Source of the DNA: Adiantum capillus-veneris
Taxonomy: Eukaryota; Streptophyta; Polypodiopsida; Polypodiales; Pteridaceae
NCBI GenBank assembly: GCA_014529385.2
Contig: CM043969.1
Location: forward strand, 20,798,946 to 20,862,945
Length of the DNA: 64,000 nucleotides
Direction of reading: 5' to 3'
This document shows positions 1-11,083 of this stretch, piece after piece. The translations under genes and the position numbers were made by a program. The notes under the pieces were generated by a model. That model ran no database searches, had not been told where the DNA came from, and saw only the letters and a list, made by a program, of their open reading frames with translations. The stretch's first letter is position 1, and each line of letters opens with the position of its first letter.

Positions 1-2415
1 TTTCATGAAACGTTCTAAGAAGAACATCCATCTGGAATGAACTGTGCCAGCTATTTCCACCTCATCAACTATGTGAACAAGAAGATGCACTTGAATGGTT
101 AGCATGGTAGTAGGAAAATGTTTCTCAAACATGCACACAAGCTCCGCAGCATTTAGTTTGGTGAATGGTATGGAGTCTACGTTGATCTCCTTTTGTGAGA
201 TCCATTGCACCAGCTTTGCAAGTTTGTAGATTGTGTTACGGATGTCGAGAGACAAACATCCCTCAATGGCAACCGGTAAAATAAACTGTAAAGTATGTGC
301 AGCAATGATATTAAAGTCCACATTTTATGCAATGATATTAAAGTCTACTATGAACGTACCTGACACATTTCATGCCAATCGTGTGACTTCAAACCGGTAG
401 CTTTCCTTCTTTAGTAAAACACGTTCGGAGCGAGTGCATTACGCCAGTGGGGGTCCGCAAAGATCGAATGGTCTCTTTTACTTTGCGTTCTTGGGCTCCT
501 GTGAAAATCCATGGTGCTTTAGGGAGTTTTATCGATCCATCAGACGCTGTTTGCGGCCAATATTGCTCCATATGATCCACATTTATAAGGTCAACTCTGG
601 CTCCCAAAGTATCTTTCTTGCCGGTCAGATGGTCCCATAGTAGATTACCCACATTCTTGAATATGTGCATTGGATTGAGCAAGTGATTGATCATGAGTCG
701 GGGCCAGTATGGTAACTCGTACCATAGAGATAGTCTCTTCATCCCTGGAGGCAATCCGTCATCGCACATCTCCTTCTGCTCTAACCATGCTTGTGCAGAC
801 ATCCTTGGTGGCTCTCTTCCCAAAAATCCGTCGCGTAACACATGATTCTCTGGAAGATACGCTTGATGACCTTCGTAGATTTGCTTCTTCAATGAGGGCG
901 CCCTACGTGCATTCAGTCTAGGTCCACATGTGACACATGCTCTGTATCCGCTTGTTTGAAGCCCTGCATGTATACACATGATAATAGATCAACTATGGAA
1001 AAAAACAAGATTTACAGTGTCTGAGTGAGGAGTGTCAATAGATCACCTGAGCATTCTGTTATCCCGGGATAGTCATGCATGGTCCACATTAGAATGCCTC
1101 TGATCAAAGCATTCCGTCGTACTGTGTGTCGGCTCATATCCACCACCTCTATGCCAATCCACAATTGTTGTAGCTCTTCCAATAGTGGACGAAGATACAC
1201 ATCCATATTCCCCACTTTATATCGCCCTGGCACAATCAAGCTTAGCCATAGATGCCCCTTCTTCGTAGTCAACCACGGGGGAATGTTGTAGTTGATGATG
1301 ACAATGGGCCATACACTGTAAGATGTTGATCTTTGACCAAATGGATTTACGCCATCCATAGCCAGGCCTAAGCGCAAATTTTGAGCTTCCCTGGCAAAAG
1401 CCGACCATGTTCCATCTATATGTTTCTAGGGTGCATAATCTGCAGGAATTCATAGCACACCATCCGAAGATTTATTCTCCTCATGCCATGATGATAGGGC
1501 GGCCATGGACTTACATTCGAAGAAATGCTTGATGCGAGGAAGCAGAGGAAAATGTCGCAAAACCTTTTGTGGAATTTTTGTCCCGTGGAGATCTACTCGA
1601 TATCTTTCGGAATCACATTTCGGACACTTCTCCATGTCTATGTATTCCCCTCTAAAAAGAATGCAGTCATTAGGACAAGCGTGGATAGAATTGTAATCCA
1701 TCCCCAAGTTTTGCAAAATCTTTCTTGCTTCATCTCGGGAATCTGGCATCACATTGTCAGCTGGTAGTATGTGCTCTTTAAGCAATCTACACAACATAAA
1801 AATACGATACAGTCGTGTAAAAATCTATCAGATCATTATACATTTAGAGTTTTATTAAAGTAAACTAATTGTAATAGATCACCTGAAAAGCGCTGTGACG
1901 CTAGTGTCACTCCATCCAAACTTTGTCTGCATGTTGAGAAGAACCAGGAGTGCTTTCAATCTAGACATACGTGCTCCATTATACAATGGTGTATCGGCTT
2001 CACTTTTCATATCATCATAGATAAGCCTTTCTGAATCCATGATCGTCTCGATCATTTCATCAATCTCGGGCTCAAACATTGCCTCGTTGGGAATGTGCTC
2101 TGCATGATCATCCCCCGAGCTGTCAGAGGCTACATCTTGTGGCCTCACATATGGTGCTTGACCAAAGCGCCTGCAAACACGTCTATTGGGTTGCAAGATT
2201 GCTGCTTGCTGGCCAGCGTCAGAGTCCGACGAGTTATAATTGGCAACAACTCGATCTATAATAGATGGATCGAACTCGCCAAATTCGCAAACGTGTTGCA
2301 AAGAAATGCGTCTTGTCCGTCGCACAGCATGCTTGCATTGATTACAAGGACATAAGACCCTCGTTGAGAGATAGGTGTTTCGGTTGGACGGTCCCACATC
2401 CTCGTCACTACTCAT
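1..2415 (-). pseudogene. CACTA transposase (TNP2-like, DUF4218), broken
   Basis: This would be the DNA-cutting transposase of the element. Reading from 2415 downwards: a cysteine-containing N-terminal segment (LCPCNQCK, transposase-associated type); an intron at 1882-1787 that rejoins in frame; IHACPNDCILFRGEY and CPKCDSERYR; RLGLAMDGVNPFG with YSVWPIVIINYNIPPW; an intron at 1046-964; LLNPMHIFKNVGNLLWDHL; then, after a further break, LPVAIEGCL and HSRWMFFLERFMK, which are typical DUF4218 sequence. The order matches plant CACTA transposases, and the C-terminus lies outside the window. Two stops lie in the conserved stretch before RLGLAMDG: TGA at 1452-1450 and TAG at 1428-1426. They sit where the family usually has Arg and Trp, so both look like C-to-T or G-to-A decay. 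Confidence 0.85.
1787..1882 (-). other. Intron in CACTA transposase
   Basis: The donor is CAG|GTGATC and the acceptor is TGTGTAG|A. Splicing joins AG to A in one Arg codon and continues the conserved LLKEH segment in frame, which supports a real intron rather than decay. A second intron with the same donor sequence lies at 964-1046. Confidence 0.7.
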
Positions 2416-2477
2416 AATGAGGATAAAAATCTTATAACCTGGACAACAAATTTAATATTCTATTGGCATTCTTCGTC

Positions 2478-2479
<2 letters not shown>

Positions 2480-2549
<70 letters not shown>
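2480..2549. repeat. (TC)n microsatellite
   Basis: About 70 bases of near-pure TC dinucleotide lie just upstream of the transposase start, on the promoter side of the gene. Confidence 0.95.
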
Positions 2550-2551
<2 letters not shown>

Positions 2552-2864
2552 ACCTCACATTCTCTAGTCATGTCCAATCCCCGCACACCTCAGTCTAGAG
2601 GTGCACGGAGATCAGAACCACCGGGTTATAATCTCGTCTTTATTGGTCAATACCTATATTTGTGGGTACAAGAAATCTACAGACCCACGTCTACATGATA
2701 CTGCATGTAGTGGACAAAACCCCTTTGCCTCTTCTCTAGCTGTAGCACTTCACAGCATCTTAACATCTTTTCACAGTAGATCTTTTCAGTGTTCGTCTAA
2801 CTCTAAACCCTAAACTGTAAGTAATTCTTGCATGGACTCGATCTAACGTAAATAAGCGTAAATC

Positions 2865-2990
2865 TAAATAAACGTAAATCTAACTAAAAATAAACCTAAA
2901 TCTAATTTAACGTAAGTCTACATCTAACCTAATCTTTAACGTCTTTTGGGATAGTTTCCTACGACGTTAAAACTCTCTTCTTCTTGTGTG
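2865..2990. repeat. Direct repeat, copy 1 (flanks captured gene)
   Basis: An AT-rich stretch ending in TTTCCTACGACGTTAAAACT is repeated with a few changes at 3537-3665. The two copies bracket the HIPP fragment. A third copy of the GTTTCCTACGACGTTAAA core lies near 3820. Confidence 0.8.
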
Positions 2991-3134
2991 TGTGTGTGGG
3001 TAAACCTAAATAAACCTAAGTCTAATCTAATATAACATAAATCTAAATCTAACGTAAATTATGTTATATTAAAAACAAAGAACTAAACTAACAGGGATTA
3101 TAAGAACCTTAAAACTGATTTAACACATAATTTT

Positions 3135-3497
3135 TCACATAACTCGGCAAGAGTTGGCATTCTCATCACTAAAGATGTGAGAGTTAACTTCCGGCGGTGA
3201 CGCTGCCTCATCTCCATCCACATCTGACGACAGCAATTGGCCCTTTAGACCATTCTTGCTCTTGTTACTAACTTTGAAGTTGCTGTTGAATGACTAGAGG
3301 TTGTCTAGATGGTCATTGTGTCGGGGATGTAGTTACTCTTGCCGCCCTGAAGATCCACCTTCTTCCCTATCTTCTGAAGACATTTCACCAGTACTTTTGG
3401 ATCGACGGAGCCCACCATGAGTGAAGGCAGCAATACCCTATATTCCATTGAGGGCTTTCTTCACCCGCTTCATGCAGGCATCGCATTCTATGGAGAC
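3135..3497 (-). pseudogene. Captured HIPP (heavy-metal isoprenylated protein) fragment
   Basis: Read on the minus strand, this starts just after an AG splice acceptor with VSIECDACMKRVKKALNGI, an HMA (heavy-metal-associated) domain with a CxxC metal site. After a stop and a frame change it continues VDPKVLVKCLQKIGKKVDL, the second half of the HMA fold. A later frame runs through GDEAASPPEVNSHIFSDENA to NSCRVM and a stop (3137-3135). CRVM is a CaaX prenylation box and ENxxCxxM is the usual HIPP C-terminus. The piece looks like the last exon of a HIPP gene. It lies inside the CACTA element on the same strand as the transposase, so I read it as a host gene fragment carried by the transposon. In-frame stops mean it makes no intact protein. 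Confidence 0.75.
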
Positions 3498-3536
3498 CTA
3501 AATCTAATCTAATATAACGTAAATCTAAATCTAGCG

Positions 3537-3665
3537 TAAATAAACGTAAATCTAATTAAAAATAAACCTAAATCTAATTTAACATAAGTCTACATCTAAC
3601 CTAATCTTTAACGTCTTTTAGGATAGTTTCCTACGACGTTATAACTCTCTTCTTCTTGTGCGTGT
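3537..3665. repeat. Direct repeat, copy 2 (flanks captured gene)
   Basis: Second copy of the 2865-2990 repeat, in the same orientation, on the other side of the HIPP fragment. Confidence 0.8.
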
Positions 3666-3841
3666 GCGCGTGTGTGCCAATAAAAAGAGATAAATGGTAT
3701 AACCTTTCTATCACCCATGCCAAGTATGATAGATTGGTTATGCCATTTCCCTCTTGAATAATAGGTCTTGAGTTCAACTCCTCGTCGGCTAGATCTTTAG
3801 GTCTTTTAATTTTAATTAGTTTCCTACGACGTTAAATTAGT

Positions 3842-4072
3842 TTCTCTCTTTTTCTCTCTCAATGTGTGTGCGTTTTTTTGTTTATGCATGTTTTCTCTCT
3901 CTTTTCCTCTCTCAATGTGTGTGTTTTTTGTTTATGCATGTTATCTCTCTCTCTCTTCCTCTCTCAATGTGTGCGTTTTTTGTTTATGCATGCTCTCTCT
4001 CTCTTTTCCTCTCTCAATGTGTGTGTGCATTCTTTGTTTATGTATGTGTGTGTGCGTTTTTGTTTATATTTG
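3842..4072. repeat. Minisatellite, ~55-65 bp unit, 4 copies
   Basis: Four successive units share the pattern CTCTCTCAATGTGTGTG, then a T-run, TTTATGCATG and a TC tract. The long open frames on both strands here are low-complexity shadows. Confidence 0.85.
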
Positions 4073-4078
4073 TACTCT

Positions 4079-4079
<1 letters not shown>

Positions 4080-4130
<51 letters not shown>

Positions 4131-4137
4131 AACACTA

Positions 4138-4190
<53 letters not shown>

Positions 4191-4254
4191 AAGAGGGGAA
4201 GGGAACATGAGAGTGAGGAGAGGGAAGGAGCATACCTGGCTCTCCTTCCTCTCC

Positions 4255-4288
<34 letters not shown>

Positions 4289-4318
4289 AGAAGAAAGAGA
4301 GAGAGAGAGAGAGAGGGA
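4080..4318. repeat. (TC)n, (GT)n and (GA)n microsatellite cluster
   Basis: TC at ~4080-4126, GT at ~4138-4152, GA at ~4153-4180, GT at ~4256-4286 and GA at ~4296-4318. TC followed by GA gives the transcript scope for a long imperfect hairpin. Confidence 0.9.
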
Positions 4319-4349
4319 GAGCGTTACGTGCTCTTGCTTGAGGGCGCCG

Positions 4350-4378
4350 AAAAACTCAGATCTGAGATCTGAGTTTTT
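4350..4378. repeat. Near-perfect palindrome in CACTA subterminal DNA
   Basis: Two 14-base arms (AAAAACTCAGATCT and its complement) are separated by a single G. Confidence 0.9.
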
Positions 4379-4412
4379 GGGCACTCTCTGTTATTTTTTT
4401 AGCCCAGTCGGC

Positions 4413-4464
4413 GTCGCTATGAGCGTCGCAAATTTACTTGTAAATTTACGACGCTCATAGCGAC
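4413..4464. repeat. Subterminal hairpin of the CACTA element
   Basis: 24-base arms (4413-4436 and 4441-4464) pair with one mismatch round the 4-base loop CTTG. The arms contain the AGCGACGCTC repeat that recurs at 4483-4505. In CACTA elements such subterminal repeats bind the element's own DNA-binding protein; that role is inferred from the family. Confidence 0.85.
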
Positions 4465-4511
4465 ACCGGGATTTTTTTTTTTGAGCGTCGCTGTGTGAGC
4501 GTCGCTAATAT

Positions 4512-4529
4512 GAATAGCCTCTTGTAGTG
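4512..4529 (-). repeat. CACTA terminal inverted repeat
   Basis: Read on the minus strand this begins CACTACAAGAGG at 4529, the expected CACTA terminus. Confidence 0.85.
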
Positions 4530-4805
4530 AACGTCGTGGTGTAGGTCACACCAACGTGGACCTTTGAGTGCATGGTTGCCTCTACCTTAACATCAATGTG
4601 TATCCACTCTTGCTTGAGTCCAACTTTGTTCCCCTTGCCATGGAGCTAGGCGACATAACAAACCTCCCATCCATAGCAAGATCATCATGTTCGAAAACGG
4701 ATTCTCTACATGTTCAGCTGCCAAAGGACTTCACACCCTCAAAGTGTCATTACTTGCAAAATGCACAACAATGCCGTGGAGTAGGTCACACCAATGTGGA
4801 CCTTT
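4530..4805 (+). repeat. Fragment of ~250-bp repeat unit
   Basis: Begins with the GTAGGTCACACCAA motif and ends with the same motif. It is the same unit that lies in tandem at 39607-40110. The CACTA element cut it on the left and the PLE cut it on the right (after ..TGTGGACCTT). Confidence 0.8.
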
Positions 4806-5095
4806 TTAGGCCACTCTCATAAAGCTCACTTTGAACCACTTTAATTTTTACTTACCTAAAGAAGCCCCTTATGCACATTTCTACCCCACCCTCTCTTGCA
4901 TTTCCAAAAAATCCTACTCTCAAATTTGTACTCTGGTACCCTAGATTTTGACCTGCACGTAAATCACCTTAACTCCCCTTAACTCCTCCATGTACCCCAG
5001 TACTTAGTCTTGAAAACCTTTCCTCTCCATGTACCCTGGTACTCAGCTTTAAATTCCACTCCTTTCAAAATTTTGTTAGCCCTCAAAAAAAATCT
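4806..5095 (+). repeat. PLE left terminal repeat, first part
   Basis: Matches 29262-29552 almost base for base (starts TTTAGGCCAC, ends CTCAAAAAAAATCT). Its continuation is displaced to 19393 by the gypsy insertion. Confidence 0.85.
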
Positions 5096-5698
5096 TGTTA
5101 ACCCTCACAGCTCACGGATACCCTATCACCTACGACGGACGTTGTAAGCTATGGCGGACATTGTATTATTTATTTGGTAGAGTCAGGTACCGGGCTTGTC
5201 GGTCCAATAGGAAAAGGGTAAGAGTGATCGCCGATGAGAGGCGCACTCTAACTGGAACATTCAAGGGATTAGTTGGCTAGGCATGGGCGCCCAAGTGTGA
5301 ATGGGGCGAGCTCATATAAAAGTCAACTAAACCTAAAATTCACTCATTCTCTCATTTGTGCAATAGAAGAGTGCTCTTGCTTCATCTCCATCTTCTTATT
5401 CTTCATGTCCTGGTGTGTGTGTGTATGCGTGAGAGAGAGAGAGAGAGAGAGTGCGATCGAGCATTGCGACGACGGCACGGCGGCGGCGGCGAAGCGGTTG
5501 AGTGCGACGAAGTGACGGCTCCTTCTTCTTCGCGGTGGCGAAGAATCCTCCACGAAGCAAGTGTAGAGCGGTGAGTGACACACCATCGCCTTCTTTGATC
5601 TTACTAGTTTAGGCTTGTTGTGTGCTTGGAGTCATTTGTGGCACACACACGGTGTATCGGCAAGTTCCTTGCATTGACATGTGCGACATCCGCGCACA
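5096..5698 (+). repeat. 5' LTR of gypsy element 1
   Basis: 603 bp, TG...CA ends. A TATA-like CATATAAAAG lies at 5313-5322, followed by a GT/GA microsatellite near 5413-5450. The 3' partner is 18794-19387 (594 bp). The two differ at scattered bases and short indels, so the insertion is not recent. Confidence 0.9.
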
Positions 5699-5702
5699 TT
5701 TT

Positions 5703-5720
5703 TGGCACCGTTGCCGGGGA
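5703..5720 (+). promoter_or_regulatory. Primer binding site (tRNA-Asp-like)
   Basis: TGGCACCGTTGCCGGGGA, four bases after the 5' LTR. It matches the tRNA-Asp site used by many plant gypsy elements (usually TGGCGCC..) except for one G-to-A change. Confidence 0.8.
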
Positions 5721-5847
5721 ATGCCGTGCATTAAGCTCGAGTAGCACTCTGTGCTTTTTCGTGGTGCAATTTCTATTGTAGGAAAGGTAGGGAAGGAGTG
5801 TGTGTGTTGAGAAGAGGGATTTGGTGATATACTGTGCGTTTTTTTTT

Positions 5848-5973
5848 GTTAATGGAGTTTTCAAAGGTACTGTGTTTATTCTCTGTGTATTAAGGTTGTT
5901 AGTTTTCTTTGTTAATGGAGTTTTCAAAGGTACTGTGTTTATTCTCTGTGTATTAAGGTAGTTAGTTTTCTGT
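5848..5973 (+). repeat. 63-bp tandem duplication in the leader
   Basis: Two copies of a unit beginning GTTAATGGAGTTTTCAAAGG, at 5848 and 5911, lie between the primer site and gag. The rest of the leader (5721-6452) shows no gene. Confidence 0.85.
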
Positions 5974-6452
5974 GTACAGTAAGTAGGAAGTAGATCTAAG
6001 AGAGCTAATAGAGTGTGTCAGTGTGTAACATTAGGTGTATTAATTAGAAGTAGGTAGATAGAGTGTGTGTGTACTCTCGCGCAGGCCGTAGCGACTTATC
6101 CTTTAGAAAAAAAATAAAAAAATAAAATAAAATTTTAAGGTAGGATCGGGATCGGGAATTTCTCCTAGACCCAAGCCCAAGCTCACACTCGAGCCTAAGC
6201 CTCAGTCGCCTTTAAAAAAAACGAATTTTAGCTTCACACGTAGCTAAAAATCGATTTTTTGAGGACCAACGGAATTTTAGATGCCCGAAAATTGTGTTGT
6301 AAAGCACACAGTGACCCTCTAAGTGATACGCTCATTTTGAGCTATCACACACTTTAATCAAAAAAATCAAACATTAAAAACGTAAAAAACACGAGTGAAA
6401 ACTGACGCTTAAAAAAGGTAAGCGGTTAACCTTCGAGGTTATTCGCTGACGC

Positions 6453-9400
6453 ATGCATCTGCGCTCTGGTCGTGTGCTAGAGACGGAGCAGCTAGAGAGA
6501 ATTTTGACTTACGCGAGTTCTCAATATCCACCTACTTTAGGTTCTGGACCCTCGACGGGGACCCAAGGTAGTACAAACCAAGACCCGAACATAGCGGCTA
6601 GTGACTCTTCCTCTGACTACGACGCATGGAGGGTTTCCCAATGCCTAATCCCGATAGCTCAAGCCAAGACATGCATGCCATGGGTCCTCGGTCCGGGCCG
6701 AGCGTGCTTAGCCGCCTGAAGGAAACCTTTAGTAGAGCCACTCGCTCTGAACATGGAGCTAATGATGTAAATGAGGGGGGTGGGGAAGTAAATTCTCCAT
6801 TCGTGACAAACGTAGACCCTATACTGTTAGATAATGTGCACGTGAATACTTCATTCACTGCACCTCCTGACTCTTCAGAGTTATTTCCCTCCGAGGTCAT
6901 ATTACCCGATGGTAGAAGCCTTTCCAAAGTGCAAGAGGTTGAGCGATATATCCTTGCAGCGAGGGAAAAGGAAGTCGAGAGCTTACGCAAGGCGGAGCAA
7001 CAAAGAGAGTTAAAAGCAAAAGCTCCTATGTCAATATCCTTGCTACGAGAGCAATCAAGTGCTCCTGATTTAACAACCACTAAGGACCAACCCCTAGAAA
7101 GCAACATTGCATCTAGCTCAAAGGACACCCCTAGCACCTTAATCCTAGATGGAGTGTTCTTAAATGAGAACTGGGAGTACGAATTGCAAACAGAGACTCT
7201 GATCGACCTATACACAGGTCACACCTATCACGTGGGTTGGTTAGATATCCTACAATCCACAATGGGTGCTACTAGTGTGGAGGATCAACAACAAAGAGTT
7301 TTTGAGGTCATCCATAGGGTCATTGAGTTAGAGAGATAGAACATGGGGATCAACATGCCTTCAACGGGTCTCATGAGATTCTTGGATACAGGGAAGGCTA
7401 AACAACCGGCCTTATCACAAATGGAGACTCCTTCGGTAAGTCCGATGGATCCTCCATATGTTGTTTCTCCAGGAGTCTCAGTGCAATTTGAGCCCACAAG
7501 TGATAACTTCACCTTTCCAAGTCTAGCTCATCTTTCCCTTGATGACACCACGGCTACCATGCCTACCCCAATGATGGGCATGCCGAGAAACACGCCATGG
7601 ACCTCATTTGTTAGTAAAGCACCACTACATGGTAGCTGAATACCTGCAACAATACCTACAAGTGTGTACCAATCGTATGCACCTATGGGTAATCACACTC
7701 ATGTAGTCCCTACCCCTCCCATTGTTTCAACTACCTATGCTCCACAACCACAATACACAAGTTCTTATTTTCATGGGACTATACCGGCTAGCATTAGCAT
7801 GTCACATCCGACGTCTTCTATGCCTAGGGCCACCCATATGAACTATGGACCACCACATGGCACAACATCGTATCCAACGTGGAACCCAAGGGCTTCCTAT
7901 GCGCCAAGCCCAATGCCAATACCTACTCCACATGTAGTCTCTAGAGCACCTCCACCTACGGTTCCTGCTCAGTTAGGTGACTTGGCAACATTTGCTCAAG
8001 CTATTGGTCGATCTATTGCTGAGAATATGCGTAACACGTCTGATAGAGAGCCTAGAAGTAAGGCGGTACAAATAGCCAAGCTCACACAAAAATTTAGTGG
8101 AGACGGGGATGTGGGAAAGCATATTGAAGTGTTTGAACAAATATTCGATTCTCTAGGAGAACACAATGACCTACATAAGAGCAATGCTTTATACCTAACC
8201 TTAAGTGGAAAGGCTGGGGATTGCTATAGAATCCTAAGGGTGGAAGAAAAAACGATTTACCCTACTCTTAGGAGACTGTTCTTAAAAGAATACATACGAG
8301 AGGGAGTGCTTTGGGGTGTTTCCTCTCAGCTCCAGAAAGCCCAACGAGAGGAAGGAGAGTCGGTGAGAGACTTTATAAGTCGCTTGAAGCATTTGAATTC
8401 TCGTTGTAATCCAAATGAGCACTTCAACAATAACCAATTTATTGATAGATTTATTAGAGGATTACGACATGAGGATATCTACAATGGTCTAGTCATTAGA
8501 GGTATCACCACTTGGGAAGCAGTCACCACCAATTCGATCCAATTGGAGGATAATTTAATGATTCAAGGAGAAAGAGTGTCTGTTGAGACTAAATCTATTA
8601 GCTCACAAGCATCGGGGCATCAACCAATGACCCTAAAGCCTATTGCTAAGGAGCCAAAGATATCTGAGATGACTTTAGCAGATCTCACCAAGGCTATTCA
8701 AGAGAGTCTTAGAGACAATCGTGCTCTGCAAAACAATCATATGTATCCAAGAAGGGAGCAACAATGGTGGTCAGTAAGCTATGGACCGCATAGTACCAGT
8801 GAATGTCCTACTTTTAGAGTAAAATTCAATGGGAACTGCAATGCCTGTGGGAGGTATGATCATCAAGCTAAGGATTGCATAGTATTTAAGCGCGCAATGG
8901 CCAATAGACCAACCTTAGCATGGACAGACACACCTCGAGTACCTGCATTAATTCCGGCCCCACCTCTTAAACAAACAGCACAACACATGGTCCCTAGGGC
9001 CCAAAATGTTGTTCAAACAACACCCTTACCACCTCCAGTGCTAGGACCGCAACCACCACATCCAAGAATCACTTCTGTGAATCAAGTGGGTTGTGAGTCA
9101 TCTATTTCTTGTTTGGAAGGTTGTGAGGAAGATATAGATCCTAATATCGCCTATGGGATGGATGTGCTTGAAGAAAGTCCACAATACTACATGGAGGACT
9201 ATTGGGGACAAGTCAAACCTGTATATCAAGTAGCTGCTCTTGCAGCAAGAGGCCAAAATATCAATTACACTGCTAAGAGACCACCTCTTCAATGCTATGA
9301 GTGTGGAGGTCCACATCGTGTAGCTGAGTGTCCTATTAGGCTACAAAAGAACGCCACACTAATGCAAACCAATCAAGCGAGCACGTCTACAATGACGATA

Positions 9401-11083
9401 CTCATGTGTAATCGATGTTGCATAGATCATTTGATTGCCCAATGTCCAAATAATCCAAATGCACCGAAGATCACACCATTAAACTTGATTGAAGTTACCG
9501 AGGAACCATCACCAAGTACACCCGTGGTACCAGGTAACGTACTCACATGATCGATGCTCCAAAAACAAAATTATATTCTTGAGGAAAGAGACACGGCATC
9601 AATTGCCCAATCTCAGAAAAAGAAGAAAACACGAAGAAAGAGATCGCAAAAAGCAGCGAAGTCAGACCCCAGTTTAAAGACCAACATAGGGACTGGTGAC
9701 AACCCCGTATATATGAATGACACTAAAGAGGATTCTGATTCAGGTGAAACCATGGAGACCAAAACGACCACTAACATAGAAACCAACAAGGAAGATATTC
9801 ATGAGCCACAATGGCCAGGATCCAAAAAGAAGATAGGAACTTACCCAAACCCTACACAGGAGATTGAGCGAGTCAAGCAATTGAGGAGTTTGGTAGAAGA
9901 TACCCAAAGGGATCTAGAACCAGCACCTAGGAAAATCCAGATTACAGACACCTTGTTCCCTACGCAATAACAACCTCACCAAGTCCATAGAACCTTAGAC
10001 ATACCTAGTGTCATCCAAGAAGAAAGTGACTTAAAGTCATGGGAAAGTGGGTGTACTCACTTCTTGATGGAAAGAATGTTTACAGAGGGACTACCTCATC
10101 CTATCAAAGAAATGGAGATCCCATCTTCCCCACGTCAAGGGACTCAAGGCCAAAAGGTGCCGTTAAACATTGCGAAATTGATGGATTTCAGGTCTTCAGA
10201 AGTTAGAACCACCATCATGTCCAAACTATATAAAGACCCTGAGCTAGTCTCAGCTCTTCGAGCCTTCCTCAATGGAGAACTGAAGTTTGGGCTACCACAA
10301 TTTGCACAGATAGATGGAGCTGGGGAGATGCCTATAGAGGAGGAATAGATAGATCCACAACCCAACCTAGATGAGAACCTTGTTATAGAAATACATGTTA
10401 ACAAGTTGGGACAATACTTTGAGGGTGATGAATCCAATGGGACTATACCAATCACTACGAAGGGATTAAATGGGAAGGGAATCCTTGATGGTGGTGCTGG
10501 GGTTAGCATTGTGACTAAAAATTGCTGGGAAACTATGGGAAGACCTCACCTTGTGACCACAACCATAGTAGTGAAGATGGCCAATGGGTCTATTGTTAAA
10601 CCTATTGGGATGCTAGAAGATCTCAAGATCAAGGTCTTTCGACATAAAATAAGGATTACCTTTATTGTTATGGATTTCTCCAAACACACTATGGCATCGG
10701 AGATGATCTTAGGACGTCCTTTCATGAGGGAAGCAAAAATGGTGCATGACTGGTCCAAAAACCATGTCTACCTGCAGTTCCAAGATTCTGTCATTCGAGT
10801 GGATCTTGTGATGGGTCGAGCACATCCTCTAGGAAACAGGTTTATAATTGATCATAGATCTGACACCACAGTTCACTCGGCCCCATTGCAGTATTGTTAC
10901 ACGTGTAAAGCGGACACTGATGTTGGGAAATATTCTCCTTATATGGATGTACTACCTGGGATGACTGAGTCGGACAATGTGGATTGGATCCACCTAGCAG
11001 CAACCATAGACACTTGGGGAAATAGGGGGACAACTTGGGTAACACCTGAGGGGGGTGACTCATGCCACCACTCATACCCTTAA
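6453..11083 (+). pseudogene. gag-protease polyprotein of gypsy element 1, broken
   Basis: The start ATG at 6453 gives MHLRSGRVLETEQ, the opening also seen (as MNLRSGR) in the second gypsy gag at 60607. A frameshift near 6625 moves to the frame used up to 11083. That frame is open except for five stops: 7337-7339 TAG, 7637-7639 TGA, 9548-9550 TGA, 9968-9970 TAA and 10346-10348 TAG. The capsid-type Retrotrans_gag region lies at about 8070-8560 (AKLTQKFSGDGDVGKHIEVF onwards). Three zinc knuckles follow: CNACGRYDHQAKDC, CYECGGPHRVAEC and CNRCCIDHLIAQC. A lysine-rich stretch (KKKKTRRKRSQK) lies near 9620. The protease has GILDGGAGVSIV with the active Asp near 10490 and ILGRPFM near 10710. The product would be virus-like particle proteins; the copy is dead. 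Confidence 0.85.

Larger units (their letters stand above)
1..4529 (-). mobile_element. CACTA (En/Spm) DNA transposon, 5' part
   Basis: The element reads on the minus strand, begins at 4529 and runs out of the window at base 1. Its terminus, read on the minus strand, is CACTACAAGAGGCTATTC, the classic CACTA end. Behind it lie several copies of an AGCGACGCTC-type subterminal repeat, some arranged as hairpins (4413-4464, 4483-4505). The body encodes a TNP2-like transposase (1-2415) and holds a captured gene fragment (3135-3497). The right flank from 4530 belongs to a ~250-bp repeat family found again uninterrupted at 39.6-40.1 kb, which supports the insertion point. The expected 3-bp target duplication (AAC at 4530-4532) cannot be checked because the other end is outside the window. 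Confidence 0.85.

Noticed and set aside
2865-3065. CCTAAA-rich DNA resembling telomere repeat
   Set aside because: Not the TTTAGGG heptamer in register; an irregular AAATCTAA/AACGTAAA pattern within the CACTA element.
3735-3800. tRNA-like B-box (GAGTTCAACTCC) suggesting a SINE or tRNA
   Set aside because: No matching A-box or cloverleaf could be built.
3862-4460. Long open frames on both strands (up to 159 codons)
   Set aside because: They are made of SL, CV and ER dipeptide runs from TC, GT and GA microsatellites; no gene-like composition.
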